A stretch of 43,421 nt of DNA from an uncultured Clostridia bacterium (GTDB lineage: Bacteria > Bacillota > Clostridia > Oscillospirales > Acutalibacteraceae). The notes under the pieces are model-generated. The model was not told the origin of the DNA and searched no databases. It saw only the letters and a program-made list of their open reading frames with translations. Positions within the stretch are counted from its first letter, which is position 1. Each line of letters begins with the position of its first letter. Location of the stretch: NCBI GenBank assembly GCA_944380775.1, contig CALWIP010000049.1, forward strand, positions 1 through 43,421. Reading direction: 5' to 3'. A program made the position numbers and the translations under genes. Positions 32,483 to 40,962 of this stretch are shown here, piece after piece.

Positions 32483-34480
32483 TCAGCCGCGGGGCGAAAG
32501 GCCGAGCAGCGTCTCGCGGGAAAGGCCCGCGCCCTCGCGCAAAAACAGCGGCATCCAGTGCAGCGGGGCCGCGGCGCGCACGGTGCGGCCGCCGTCCCAG
32601 GTTTCGCCGGTGCGCACGTCGGTCCAGCGGCAGCCCGCGGGCAGGTGGACGTCCCTTTCGCGCACGCCCGCTTCGCAGACGGGGCAAACCATCAGCGCCG
32701 GGCCGAAGAGGTATTGGTCATACGTCTCATAAATGGGGAAATGCGGCTGTTCGCCGAAATCATAAAAGAGCGGGCGCATGACGGGCGTGCCGTTGCGCGA
32801 AGCCTTCTCCATCTGCTCCAGGAGGTAGGGCCGCAGGCGCTCGCGCAGCATGACGTAGTCGCGCAAGATGGCGTAGGCCTCTTCGCCGTAGCTCCACAGC
32901 TCGTTGGGCCCGCCGCTGTAGCAGTAGCTGTCCATCGACTCGGAAGAAACCTGCGGGCGGTCCGCCTTAAAGCGGAAGCCGTGCATGCGGAACACCGGGC
33001 AGAACGCGCCGAACTGGAACCAGCGCACGAAGCATTCGCGGTACGCGGGGTCCGCGGGGTCCCCGCCGTGGAACCCGCCGATGTCGGTGGTCCACCAGGG
33101 GATGCCGCTGAGCGCGACGTGCAGGCCGGTTTTCACCTGGCGGCGCAGGCTGTCGAAGTTGGCGGAGATGTCGCCGGACCAGAGAACCACGCCGAAGCGC
33201 TGGCTGCCCAAGAACGCGCAGCGGATGAGGTTGACCACGTCCTGCTGGCCCTGGGCGCGCTGGCCGTCGTAGAAATTTTTCGCGTAATAAAACGGGTACA
33301 GGCCGGAGACCTCCAGGCCGTTCCCGCGGTAAAAGCGGAGGTTGTCATAATCGTACGGGGCGATTTCCGGCTCGGCTTCGTCGAGCCAGAAATGCCGGAT
33401 GCCGTATTTCCCGTAATTTTCGCGCACGCGGTCCCAGACGAACGCCCCGGCTTCGGGGTTCGTGGCGTCGTAATACGTTTCGGGGCCGCGGCAGTAGACG
33501 AGCGTGCCGGGGCCGCGCTCGGTGCGCACGAGCATATTTTCGTCGCGCATCCGGCGGTAATTTTCGCTGCGCGGGTCCACCGTCGGCCAGATGGAAACGA
33601 GCAGGCGCACGCCCATGCCGTTTAATTCATCCACCATGGCCTGCGGGTCCGGCCAATACCGTTCGTCAAATTTCCACTCGCCCTGCTGCGGCCAATGGAA
33701 ATAGTCGCAGACGATCATTGAGAGCGGAATACCGCGTTTTTTGTATTCCCGCGCGACGGCGAGGAGCTCGTCCTGCGTTTCGTACCGCAATTTCGACTGC
33801 CAGAGGCCGGCGGCCCAGGCGGGGAACGGCGGGGCGTAGCCGGTGAGCGCGGCGTAGCGCTCCACCGCCTGCGCGACGGACCCGGCGAGGACGAGGTAGT
33901 CCATCTGGCGGGAGCCGTCGGAGACCCAACGGGTGCGCGACGCGCCGAATTCGGCGCGGCCGGCGCCGGGATGGTTCCACAAGAAGCCGTAGCCGCGCGT
34001 GGAAACGCAGAACGGGATATTCGATTTGGTATTCTGGTGGCAGAGCTCGACGACGGCGCCTTTCAGGTCAAATAAATCGTGCGCTTCCTGGCCCATGCCA
34101 TAAAAATGCTCGTCTTTCTGGGGCAAAAAGCGGGTTTCCATGCGGTAGAGGCCGCCGTCCCGGCAGCGGGCGCTGCGGCCGGTCATATCGCGCTCGGGGG
34201 TCCATTCCTCCCGGAGCAGCAATTTGCCGCCCGCCCAGAACGAAAGGCGGCCGTTTTCTTCCAGCCGCGCGGAGAGGCCCTCGTTTTCCAGGACGAAATC
34301 CCCGCCCTCTTCCCGGGCCTGCGCATGGCTGGGCTGCGGCGGGAGCAGCGTCCAGCTCTCCTCCACGAACGGCCCGCCCGCGACCATCCGCACGCGGATG
34401 ACGCCGGGGCCGTACGGTTCTACCAAGACCCGTTCCCCTTCCCGCGAAAAGAACAGGCTCGCGCCCTCCTTCTTCCTCAC
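32483..34480 (-). CDS. GH31 glycoside hydrolase (alpha-glucosidase/alpha-xylosidase family)
   Basis: A 665-residue retaining glycosidase. An N-terminal beta-sandwich (VIRVRM, FVLENEGLSARL) leads to the barrel with FYGMGQEAHDLFDLKG, WAAGLWQSKLRYETQDELL and DYFHWPQQGEWKFDERYWPDP. The nucleophile Asp is in FWLDEAEPEI (about residue 366) and the acid/base Asp is probably in VLWSGDISANFDSLRRQVK (about 435). GIPWWTTDIGGFHGG follows. The start is GTG at 34480, seven bases after GGGGGG. No signal peptide is seen, so it acts on imported oligosaccharides. The choice between alpha-xyloside and alpha-glucoside is not fixed by these motifs. Confidence 0.92.
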   Translation of the reverse strand: MRKKEGASLFFSREGERVLVEPYGPGVIRVRMVAGGPFVEESWTLLPPQPSHAQAREEGGDFVLENEGLSARLEENGRLSFWAGGKLLLREEWTPERDMTGRSARCRDGGLYRMETRFLPQKDEHFYGMGQEAHDLFDLKGAVVELCHQNTKSNIPFCVSTRGYGFLWNHPGAGRAEFGASRTRWVSDGSRQMDYLVLAGSVAQAVERYAALTGYAPPFPAWAAGLWQSKLRYETQDELLAVAREYKKRGIPLSMIVCDYFHWPQQGEWKFDERYWPDPQAMVDELNGMGVRLLVSIWPTVDPRSENYRRMRDENMLVRTERGPGTLVYCRGPETYYDATNPEAGAFVWDRVRENYGKYGIRHFWLDEAEPEIAPYDYDNLRFYRGNGLEVSGLYPFYYAKNFYDGQRAQGQQDVVNLIRCAFLGSQRFGVVLWSGDISANFDSLRRQVKTGLHVALSGIPWWTTDIGGFHGGDPADPAYRECFVRWFQFGAFCPVFRMHGFRFKADRPQVSSESMDSYCYSGGPNELWSYGEEAYAILRDYVMLRERLRPYLLEQMEKASRNGTPVMRPLFYDFGEQPHFPIYETYDQYLFGPALMVCPVCEAGVRERDVHLPAGCRWTDVRTGETWDGGRTVRAAAPLHWMPLFLREGAGLSRETLLGLSPRG

Positions 34481-34506
34481 GAAACCGCCCCCCTTCTCTC
34501 CCTTCC

Positions 34507-34535
34507 ATCATATCAATCCTCCCCCCATTAGTCAA
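34507..34535 (-). promoter_or_regulatory. Promoter of the GH31 gene
   Basis: On the minus strand TTGACT (34535-34530), 17 bases, TATGAT (34512-34507), about 26 bases before the GTG start. Confidence 0.85.
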
Positions 34536-34544
34536 GTTTTTTTG

Positions 34545-35003
34545 CCCCGCAAATTGCGGCGGGCACGCCGCGCGCCTGCGGCGGGCATGCCGCGCATCGC
34601 GGCCTCCGGCCTCACCTTTGTGCGGAACGGTTCCTATGACGCCCGCGAAAAGTCCTTGTTCTCAAACACACATGGCCCGGGTGTCCGGGACGAGAGAGCT
34701 CTCTGCTGCGCACAGCCCCGCCCTCAAGGGGCAGCCCCGGCCTCAAGCGGCAAAAAAATAACGCCCGGTATTCAGCTGCAAGCCAAATACCGGGCGTTAT
34801 TCTTTTTTTGTGGGAGATCCGCACGTTCAATTTGGGCGAAAAAGAGCAAGCTCCCGTAGGGCGGGGTCCTTTTCTTCTCCCTGTTCTCTCGCGCCGGACA
34901 CCCGGGCCAGGTGTGTTACACCATGGTTGTGATGCGGGCGCAATCATGTCCGTTTTCCTGCGCGAGAAGGCCGACGTTAGGAGGCCGGAGGCGCGACGTA
35001 AAA
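34545..35003. repeat. Mosaic intergenic repeat, copy R7 (two opposed units)
   Basis: This 460-base stretch has no gene. The left unit reads like R3: CGGAACGGTTCC, CGCGAAAAGTCCTTG (34646-34660) and AACACACATGGCCCGGGTG (34665-34683). Then comes the terminator 34757-34808. The right unit is inverted: CTCCCGTAGGGCGGGG (34851-34866), CTCGCGCCGGACACCCGGGC and AGGTGTGTTACACC (34888-34922), then GTGATGCGGGCGCAATC (34929-34945). The two units face each other around the hairpin. Confidence 0.82.
34757..34808 (-). terminator. Bidirectional terminator of the Gld-like operon (CGCCCGGTATTT family)
   Basis: AATAACGCCCGGTATT (34757-34772) pairs with AATACCGGGCGTTATT (34786-34801). A-rich sequence precedes it (T-run on the minus strand) and CTTTTTTT follows, so both strands are served. 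It lies downstream of the DUF4340 gene. Confidence 0.9.
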
Positions 35004-35004
35004 A

Positions 35005-36492
35005 TTAAATAACTTCGGGGAGGAGTTCGTCGACAAGGATGCGGGGGGTGAAGTCCTCGAAGATTTGCGCGCTGCTGGTCGGGGTGATGCCGCAGACCTC
35101 GCCGTTGAGGGTGACGAGGTACCGGCGGTCGCGCTGCTCATAGAACTCGATGCAGTCCGGTTCCTTGCCGGTGTCGTCGTAATACTCGTAGGTTACGGAG
35201 ACGTTCGGCTCCACCGTGGGGACCTCGTCGGTCGGCTCGATGAGCTGCACCATGATGACGCTCTGGTAATAGGTCTGGAAATTCTCGTAGGTAACCGGCT
35301 CGCCGTCTCCCGTAACGGTGTAGTTGTACGCCGTGCGGTCCTCGGTGGTGCGGTCCTCATCCACCTCGCGGGTAATGATGAACTCGTGCTCCACGCCGTC
35401 CTCCAGCGTAACCGTCATGCGGTCCACATCCGTGATCATCGGCAGCAGGATGAATTTCGTCATCATTTCAAAGGCCGTCACATCCGTCCACGCGGAAACA
35501 TTGTCGTGCGCCACCGTGTAGATGACGTCGCGGCCGTCCAGCATGACGTAGTCGGTCTTGGCGTCGAGGCTGCCGCCCACCACCAGGCGGTATTCCGCGC
35601 CCTCGGCGGTAAACTCCGCCACCGCGCGCGGCTCCGTGAACCCGTACTCCGCGAGCTGTTCCTCCGTCGGGTGCAGCACCGCCGCGCCCTGCGCCGAAAG
35701 CGAGCACAGCGCCGTCGTCACGTTGTTTACGGTCGTCGAGTCAATGTCCGCGCTCTTGCCCGCCGACGCCGCCGTCGTCAGGCCCGCGTCGTTGCCCGTC
35801 ACCGTAATCGGCTCCGGGAAATTCGCGCCGCTGAGCGTCAGCTCGGTGAACACCGGCGTGCTCTCGCCGTCTGCGCTCTGGATGTTCGTAATCGTGTCGC
35901 GCACGAATTCCTCCGCCGCGAAGAACACCCGCTCGTCCAGCGACGCCACGTAAACGTGGCTCTCGCCGTCCGCGCAGACGTAGTAGCTCGCCGCGTCGCC
36001 CGCCGACGCGCTGCCCACCAGCAGCGTGAACGACGTGCCGTCCGTGTAATTCGCCGTCACCGTGGCCTGCGGGTCCGCAAGGCCGTAGTCGCCGAGGTTT
36101 TCCACCTCGCCCACGTCCTTCGAGGCGTTGAGCGAGTAGCCCGTCTCATACATGGCGTCTACCACATAGGTCGAGTACGGCAGGTCGCCCAGCTCGTCCA
36201 CGCGGTTTTCGGTGTCGGTCTCCACCACGGTCTCTTCTTCGCCGTCCTCGTTCGTTACGGTCGATTCTTCTTCCACCGTGTAGGTGGTAATGGTGTAAGA
36301 TCCCTTTTCATTCTCTACATGCAGCGAGGCGAGGTCCTCCTCCGGGCGGGAGATGAGGCTCACCGTCTCGGCGGCGGGGGCGGAGGATTCCTCCTCCCCG
36401 CCCGGGTTCGTCAGCAGCAGCGCGGCGACCGCGCCGCCCAGCACCAAGACCCCCGCGCCGCAGATCAGCAGGTTCCGGGTCGTCTTCTTCAT
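35005..36492 (-). CDS. DUF4340-containing membrane-anchored protein
   Basis: A 495-residue protein with one N-terminal membrane segment (LLICGAGVLVLGGAVAALLL, about 8-27) and a large, acidic, extracellular part containing repeated DUF4340-type units (for example LADPQATVTANYTDGTSFTLLVGS and YGFTEPRAVAEFTAEGAEYRLVVGG, each with a LxxP...F..G....L.VG pattern). DUF4340 proteins are regularly found with GldG/GldF-like ABC systems, as here: the gene abuts the GldG-like stop with no gap. It probably works with that transporter at the cell surface. The substrate is unknown. Confidence 0.88.
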   Translation of the reverse strand: MKKTTRNLLICGAGVLVLGGAVAALLLTNPGGEEESSAPAAETVSLISRPEEDLASLHVENEKGSYTITTYTVEEESTVTNEDGEEETVVETDTENRVDELGDLPYSTYVVDAMYETGYSLNASKDVGEVENLGDYGLADPQATVTANYTDGTSFTLLVGSASAGDAASYYVCADGESHVYVASLDERVFFAAEEFVRDTITNIQSADGESTPVFTELTLSGANFPEPITVTGNDAGLTTAASAGKSADIDSTTVNNVTTALCSLSAQGAAVLHPTEEQLAEYGFTEPRAVAEFTAEGAEYRLVVGGSLDAKTDYVMLDGRDVIYTVAHDNVSAWTDVTAFEMMTKFILLPMITDVDRMTVTLEDGVEHEFIITREVDEDRTTEDRTAYNYTVTGDGEPVTYENFQTYYQSVIMVQLIEPTDEVPTVEPNVSVTYEYYDDTGKEPDCIEFYEQRDRRYLVTLNGEVCGITPTSSAQIFEDFTPRILVDELLPEVI

Positions 36493-38139
36493 TTACAGGT
36501 GCCTCCTCCGCAGGTAAACCACCACGCCGGCAATCAGCAGCGCCGCCAGCGGCAGGACCGTGAAGATCCCGACGCCCAGCACGTTCGCCGTCTGCATCGA
36601 CATGTTGATGTCCATCACATACATCTGCGTGCCGGAGGAATACACCGCCGTGTCAGACTCCGACGTGTCGGAGACATATTTGAACAGGTCGATGACATAC
36701 TGCGCGTTGTTAAACGTGTTCGTGTCCAGGATGGCCGGGTCGAACATCATCGAGCTGCCCATGCCGATGACGCTCGCGGTGTAGTATTCGCCGTCGTCCA
36801 TGTGGATCGACTTCGAGCCCATCGCCGCGACGGAATATTCGTCCGTCACAATTTCAGACGCGGACGGGTCCTGCGTGTTGTAAAGGTCCACATTCTCCGA
36901 ATTCACCAGGCAGGCGGTCTCCATCGAATGCAGCAGCGGGTAGGTGACCACGCTGTTCGAATTGTCAAAGAGCATCTCCACCGGGATGCTGTTCATCGTC
37001 ACGAGCATGTCGTAGGTAGAGCTCGAACCGAAGTCCACCTCGTCGTCCGCCTCAATGACAATCGCGCCGGGCATCGGCAGGAACAGGTTCTGCGTGTTCT
37101 GCTCGTACACCACGTCTTGCGAAACGCCCAGGCCCCATTCCTCCAGGAAGGTGTTCAGGTTCGGCAGGTCCGGCTGGCCGGGGTCAAACGTGCAGAGCAC
37201 CGCGCGGGACGCCGCGCGCGTGTTTTCAAATTCGCTGAGGAACGCGTCGAGCTTTTCAATCTCCGCCAGGGTGTAGTCCGTCGTCGGCGTGCCGACGACC
37301 ACCACGCTCGTGTCTTCCGGGATTTCTTCCGTCATGATGTTGAAGCTCACCACGTCGAAATTGTTGCGCGAGAGCAGCTCTTGCAGCGAAGAGGTCGTCA
37401 GCGCCTCAGAGTGGCCGGTCGCAAACGCGACGACGGGCAGGTCCGTGGCGTTGGCCTGGTTCAGCGCAGAGGCCAGCGCGCTGTTGACGTAAGAAACCGT
37501 CTGCGACGCGCCGGTGCTGTAGTCGTAGGTCGTCTCAAACAGGTCGCTGCTGTAAGACAGCACGCGGTAACGGCGCTCGGTCTCGACAATCACGTCGCCG
37601 GTCGCAAGCGTCGCGTCCGGGTAATTCGTCGAGAAGGTCGGGTCCGCGTCGAGGTCCTGGTAGCGCACGGTGATGTTCCCGTTGCGCTCGCGCATGCGCT
37701 CGACAATGTTCGTCACCTGGCTGTAGGCGGCGTTCGTCGAAGCGGTGTCTTCGTCGAGCAGGATGGTAATGGTCGTCGGCATCGAGACGGCGTCAACCGC
37801 CTCTTCCGCCTCTTCCGAGAGCGTGTTCACCGCATTGGCCGTGAGGTCCAGGTTCATCGACGGGAACCGCTCGCCGAGCAGCGACACCACAAGGTTGACG
37901 AGGATGATCACCGCCAAAAAGCCCGCCGTAAACACCGTGGCCAGGCCGCCGTGGCGGAACTTGCTGCTGTGCAGGAAGCGCTTCATGCCGCCTTTGCCCT
38001 TTTTGCCCGCCGGGGCGGCCTGGGCGGCCTTGGGGGCGGCTCCCTCTTTCGCCTCTTCCGGCGCGGGGCCGGCCGCGGGGGTTTCCTCCGGCGCAGGCGT
38101 GTTCTCCTGGGGGTCCAGGGATTTCTTTTCGTCGTTCAT
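36493..38139 (-). CDS. GldG-like ABC transport auxiliary protein
   Basis: A 548-residue protein. A 55-residue acidic/proline-alanine cytoplasmic leader and a basic stretch (GKKGKGGMKRFLHSSKFRHGG) come before a membrane segment (about 58-80: LATVFTAGFLAVIILVNLVVSLLG). The long extracellular domain has the GldG/IFT52-like region (ITILLDEDTAS, VVVVGTPTTDYTLAEIEKLDAFLSE). A second membrane segment is at the end (VGIFTVLPLAALLIAGVVVYL). GldG was named in Bacteroidetes gliding, but homologues occur in many non-gliding bacteria. The ATG at 38139 follows GGAGGG; the gene is second to last in the ABC operon. Confidence 0.88.
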   Translation of the reverse strand: MNDEKKSLDPQENTPAPEETPAAGPAPEEAKEGAAPKAAQAAPAGKKGKGGMKRFLHSSKFRHGGLATVFTAGFLAVIILVNLVVSLLGERFPSMNLDLTANAVNTLSEEAEEAVDAVSMPTTITILLDEDTASTNAAYSQVTNIVERMRERNGNITVRYQDLDADPTFSTNYPDATLATGDVIVETERRYRVLSYSSDLFETTYDYSTGASQTVSYVNSALASALNQANATDLPVVAFATGHSEALTTSSLQELLSRNNFDVVSFNIMTEEIPEDTSVVVVGTPTTDYTLAEIEKLDAFLSEFENTRAASRAVLCTFDPGQPDLPNLNTFLEEWGLGVSQDVVYEQNTQNLFLPMPGAIVIEADDEVDFGSSSTYDMLVTMNSIPVEMLFDNSNSVVTYPLLHSMETACLVNSENVDLYNTQDPSASEIVTDEYSVAAMGSKSIHMDDGEYYTASVIGMGSSMMFDPAILDTNTFNNAQYVIDLFKYVSDTSESDTAVYSSGTQMYVMDINMSMQTANVLGVGIFTVLPLAALLIAGVVVYLRRRHL

Positions 38140-38155
38140 AGGTCGATTCCCTCCG

Positions 38156-38866
38156 TTAACTCCATCTCTTGCTTTCCAGCTTGCGCGCCGTGAGGAAGAT
38201 GAACACGGCCACCACGCTGAGGAAGAATACCATGCTGGGGATGCTGAACGTGCCGTTCGTGAACGGCGTGTAGCGCGAGTTGAACGAGATCCAGCCCAGG
38301 ATGGTCTGGAACACAGACCCGCCCACAATGCTGCCCAGCTGGTCCACCAGGATTAAAAACAGCGAAATGCCAAACGTGCCGATGGCGGCAATGATCTGGC
38401 TTTCCGTCAGGCTCGAGATGAACACGCCGATGGCGATCATCGCGGAGCCGTAGAACACCGAGCCGAGGAACGTGCCGAAGATGGAACCCCACGGCATGGA
38501 GCCGGCGAACGCCGAAATGACGACGGACGGCACAAGCGAGAGCAGCAGCGCAATGGCGTACACCGAGAACGAGGCCAAAAACTTGCCTACCACAATGGAC
38601 GTCACGCCCACCGGCGCGGTGAGCAGCGCTTGGTCTGTTTTATTTTTCTTGTCGTCGCTCATGCTCTTCATGGTGATGATGGGCAGGACCATCATGCTGA
38701 ACGTGAACATATTGCTGTACACCAGCGTGGGGATGTACGAGGTGGAGCGGTACAGCAGGATCCCATAGTAGAAGTAGCCGTAGAGCGCGAGCAGCACGCC
38801 GACCACCACATAGCCGATGGGGGAAGAGAAATAGGAGCGCAGCTCCCGTTTATAAATCGCAAGCAT
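38156..38866 (-). CDS. ABC-2 type permease (GldF-like)
   Basis: A 236-residue membrane protein with six hydrophobic segments. It begins MLAIYKRELRSYFSSPIGYVVVG, typical of GldF/ABC-2 permeases, and has the conserved LPIITMKSMSDDKKNKTDQALLTAPV loop. It would form the channel energised by the ATPase encoded upstream; their reading frames overlap by one base (TGATG). Length and topology are normal. Confidence 0.92.
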   Translation of the reverse strand: MLAIYKRELRSYFSSPIGYVVVGVLLALYGYFYYGILLYRSTSYIPTLVYSNMFTFSMMVLPIITMKSMSDDKKNKTDQALLTAPVGVTSIVVGKFLASFSVYAIALLLSLVPSVVISAFAGSMPWGSIFGTFLGSVFYGSAMIAIGVFISSLTESQIIAAIGTFGISLFLILVDQLGSIVGGSVFQTILGWISFNSRYTPFTNGTFSIPSMVFFLSVVAVFIFLTARKLESKRWS

Positions 38867-39828
38867 CAGGCACCCCGCCTTTCTTTTTTCACGGCGGAAG
38901 CGCCGCTTGTCAGCTGGAGGAAGAGCTCTTCCAGCGTCAGGTCCGTGTTGCGCATGGCCAGCAGCGGCCAGCCCTTGCGCGTGAGCAGCGCGAAGAGGTC
39001 GCGGCGGATGTCGACGCCGGGCTTCGCCTCTACGGCGAACTCATACACGCCGGGTTCCTTCTCGCCGTAGCCGGTGACGTCCACGACGTCCTCCAGCGCG
39101 GTGATGGCGTGCAGGACCTCGCTCTCCGGCCCGTCGATGCGGGCGACGACCTTGTGCTCGGAAGAAAGGTCGTGCGCCAGCGTGTCGGTGTTGCCGTCTG
39201 CGACAATCTCGCCGTTGTTGATGACGATGATGCGTTCGCACACCGCCTGCACCTCCGGCAGGATGTGCGAGCTGAGGATGACCGTGTGGTTGCGCCCCAG
39301 CGTCTTGATGAGGTTGCGGATTTCAATAATCTGCTTCGGGTCGAGGCCCACGGTGGGCTCGTCCAGAATGAGCACAGGAGGGTTGCCCAGCAGGGCCTGC
39401 GCAATGCCGACGCGCTGCTTGTAGCCCTTGGAGAGGTTCCCGATGAGCCGGTTGTAGACGTTGTCAATCTTGACCAGCAGGCAGATCTCCTTAATGTGCT
39501 TTTCCCGCGGCTGCTTGACCTTTTTCAGCTCATACATGAAATTGAGGTATTCCTTCACCGTCATGTCCATGTACAGCGGCGGCATCTCCGGCAGGTAGCC
39601 GATCTGCCGCTTGGCCTCGTTCGGGTTTTCCAGCGTGTCGTACCCGCCGACGGTTACGCTGCCCTCCCCCGCGGAAAGGTAGCCCGTGATGATATTCATG
39701 GTGGTGGATTTGCCCGCGCCGTTCGGCCCTAGAAAGCCGACGATGGAGCCTTCCTCCACCTTGAAGCTGATGTTGTTCAAAGCGATATTGGCGCCGTACC
39801 GCTTTGTGAGGTTTTTGACCTCTACCAT
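38866..39828 (-). CDS. ABC transporter ATP-binding protein (GldA-like)
   Basis: A 320-residue ABC ATPase: Walker A GPNGAGKST (about 34-42), Q-loop region QIGYLPEMPPLY, signature LSKGYKQRVGIAQ, Walker B VLILDEPTVGLD and the switch histidine in ILSSHILPEV. A C-terminal extension of about 90 residues is typical of drug/GldA-type exporters. First gene of the four-gene operon. The ATG at 39828 follows AGGAGGG. Confidence 0.94.
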   Translation of the reverse strand: MVEVKNLTKRYGANIALNNISFKVEEGSIVGFLGPNGAGKSTTMNIITGYLSAGEGSVTVGGYDTLENPNEAKRQIGYLPEMPPLYMDMTVKEYLNFMYELKKVKQPREKHIKEICLLVKIDNVYNRLIGNLSKGYKQRVGIAQALLGNPPVLILDEPTVGLDPKQIIEIRNLIKTLGRNHTVILSSHILPEVQAVCERIIVINNGEIVADGNTDTLAHDLSSEHKVVARIDGPESEVLHAITALEDVVDVTGYGEKEPGVYEFAVEAKPGVDIRRDLFALLTRKGWPLLAMRNTDLTLEELFLQLTSGASAVKKERRGA

Positions 39829-39915
39829 CTCTTGTCCCTCCTATGTTCGAGTTCATGCGCGCAAGCCCCTCCCCGGCCCGGAACCGGGGGCCGCAGGAGG
39901 GTCTGCAACGCTATC

Positions 39916-39950
39916 ATCATAGCAATTTCTTCATGCGCAAATGTAAACAT
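39916..39950 (-). promoter_or_regulatory. Probable promoter of the Gld-like operon
   Basis: On the minus strand an extended -10, TGC-TATGAT (39921-39916), with only a weak -35 at the 17-base position; TTTACA lies 20 bases away. The leader of about 80 bases is GC-rich with imperfect stems. Confidence 0.5.
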
Positions 39951-40055
39951 TCTTTGAAGAATTCGCTTCTGATTTCTAAATTTCTCAGGGAAAACATCCC
40001 GATTCCCCAAACCGCCTTTGCAAATTTCAGCAAAAAGCGCTAAAAAAAGGCGCTG

Positions 40056-40301
40056 CTAGCGCAGCGGCCGGTCCGCGTGGCGCGGCGGCGCAGGCGGGTC
40101 CGGGGAATCCGTCCGCCCGAGCAGGAAATCGACGCTGGTGTGGTAGAAATCCGCCAGGCGCGCAAACGCCTCCACCGGCATGCCCACCCGCCCCAGCTCA
40201 TACTTGGAGTAGGTCGTCTGTTTTACATTCAAGAGCTGCGCCAGCTCCCGCTGGCTCAGGCCGCGGGCCTCGCGCAGTTCCCGCACGCGCGGATATCCCA
40301 T
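40056..40301 (-). CDS. Small XRE-family HTH protein
   Basis: An 81-residue protein, nearly all Cro/CI helix-turn-helix: RVRELREARGLSQRELAQLLNVKQTTYSKYELG, then the LADFYHTSVDFLLGRTD segment common in small Firmicute regulators. A proline/arginine-rich tail ends it. The ATG at 40301 has a weak GGTGATGGG site. It is a single-gene unit with unknown targets. Confidence 0.88.
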   Translation of the reverse strand: MGYPRVRELREARGLSQRELAQLLNVKQTTYSKYELGRVGMPVEAFARLADFYHTSVDFLLGRTDSPDPPAPPRHADRPLR

Positions 40302-40318
40302 TTCCCATCACCCGTATT

Positions 40319-40347
40319 ATCATACAATAGCGGCGGGCCGCGCGCAA
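40319..40347 (-). promoter_or_regulatory. Promoter of the small XRE gene
   Basis: On the minus strand TTGCGC (40347-40342), 17 bases, TATGAT (40324-40319). The palindrome AGTCGC-AAC-GCGACT (40354-40368) lies just upstream of the -35. It may be an autoregulatory operator or, because six T follow on the minus strand, a short terminator. Confidence 0.65.
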
Positions 40348-40418
40348 GAAAAAAGTCGCAACGCGACTAAGGCCCCCTGCTTCACAACAAAAAAACCGCC
40401 GGGGCGGCGGATTACCAT

Positions 40419-40447
40419 TTGATTTCCGGGGAAAATTGCGGTACAAT
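40419..40447 (+). promoter_or_regulatory. Promoter of the GNAT gene
   Basis: TTGATT (40419-40424), 17 bases, TACAAT (40442-40447). The transcribed leader then holds a direct repeat of TCTCGATATT at 40458-40467 and 40473-40482, a 15-base period, possibly a regulator site. Confidence 0.8.
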
Positions 40448-40502
40448 CTATCATAAATCTCGATATTATAAGTCTCGATATTTTCCATTGGGGGGACCAC
40501 GT

Positions 40503-40922
40503 TTGACAGAACGGATGACCTACGGGATTGAGGGGAACCCGGAGGCGCGGGTAATCCGCGAAGAAGTATTTGTGGAAGAGCAGGGGTTCCGCGAAGAATT
40601 TGACGAAACGGACGCGCGCGCGTGGCATGTGGTGCTGTACGACGGCGGGATTGCGGCGGCCACGGGGCGGCTGTTTTCGGAGGGCGGCGGCGTGTACCAC
40701 GTGGGGCGCGTGGCGGTGCGCAAGGCGTACCGCGGGTACGGCGTGGGCGCGCAGGTCATGCGGGCGCTGCACCGCAAGGCGCGGGCGCTCGGCGCGCGGG
40801 AGCTGGTGCTCTCGGCGCAGGTGCAGGCGCGCGGGTTTTACGAAAAGCTCGGCTACGCCGCCGTGGGCGAGACCTATTTGGACGAGCACTGCCCGCACGT
40901 CCGCATGACGCTGTCGCTTTAA
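40503..40922 (+). CDS. GNAT-family N-acetyltransferase (ElaA-like)
   Basis: A 139-residue acetyl-CoA-dependent acetyltransferase. It has VIREEVFVEEQGFREEFDETD near the start, the acetyl-CoA loop VAVRKAYRGYGVGAQVM (Q/RxxGxG/A type) and the closing SAQVQARGFYEKLGYAAVGETYLDEHCPHVRM, as in ElaA/YjcF-like proteins. The start is TTG at 40503, seven bases after GGGGGGA; an ATG at 40515 would remove the first strand. Substrate unknown. Confidence 0.9.
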   Translation: MTERMTYGIEGNPEARVIREEVFVEEQGFREEFDETDARAWHVVLYDGGIAAATGRLFSEGGGVYHVGRVAVRKAYRGYGVGAQVMRALHRKARALGARELVLSAQVQARGFYEKLGYAAVGETYLDEHCPHVRMTLSL

Positions 40923-40962
40923 GGCGGCGTGCGCAAAATAAAAGGCAAGGAGAACGGTTGCG

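Noticed and set aside
40390-40412. Terminator for a minus-strand gene between the XRE and GNAT genes
   Set aside because: CCGCC/GGCGG followed by T on the minus strand looks like a terminator, but no minus-strand gene lies just upstream. It may only block antisense transcription.
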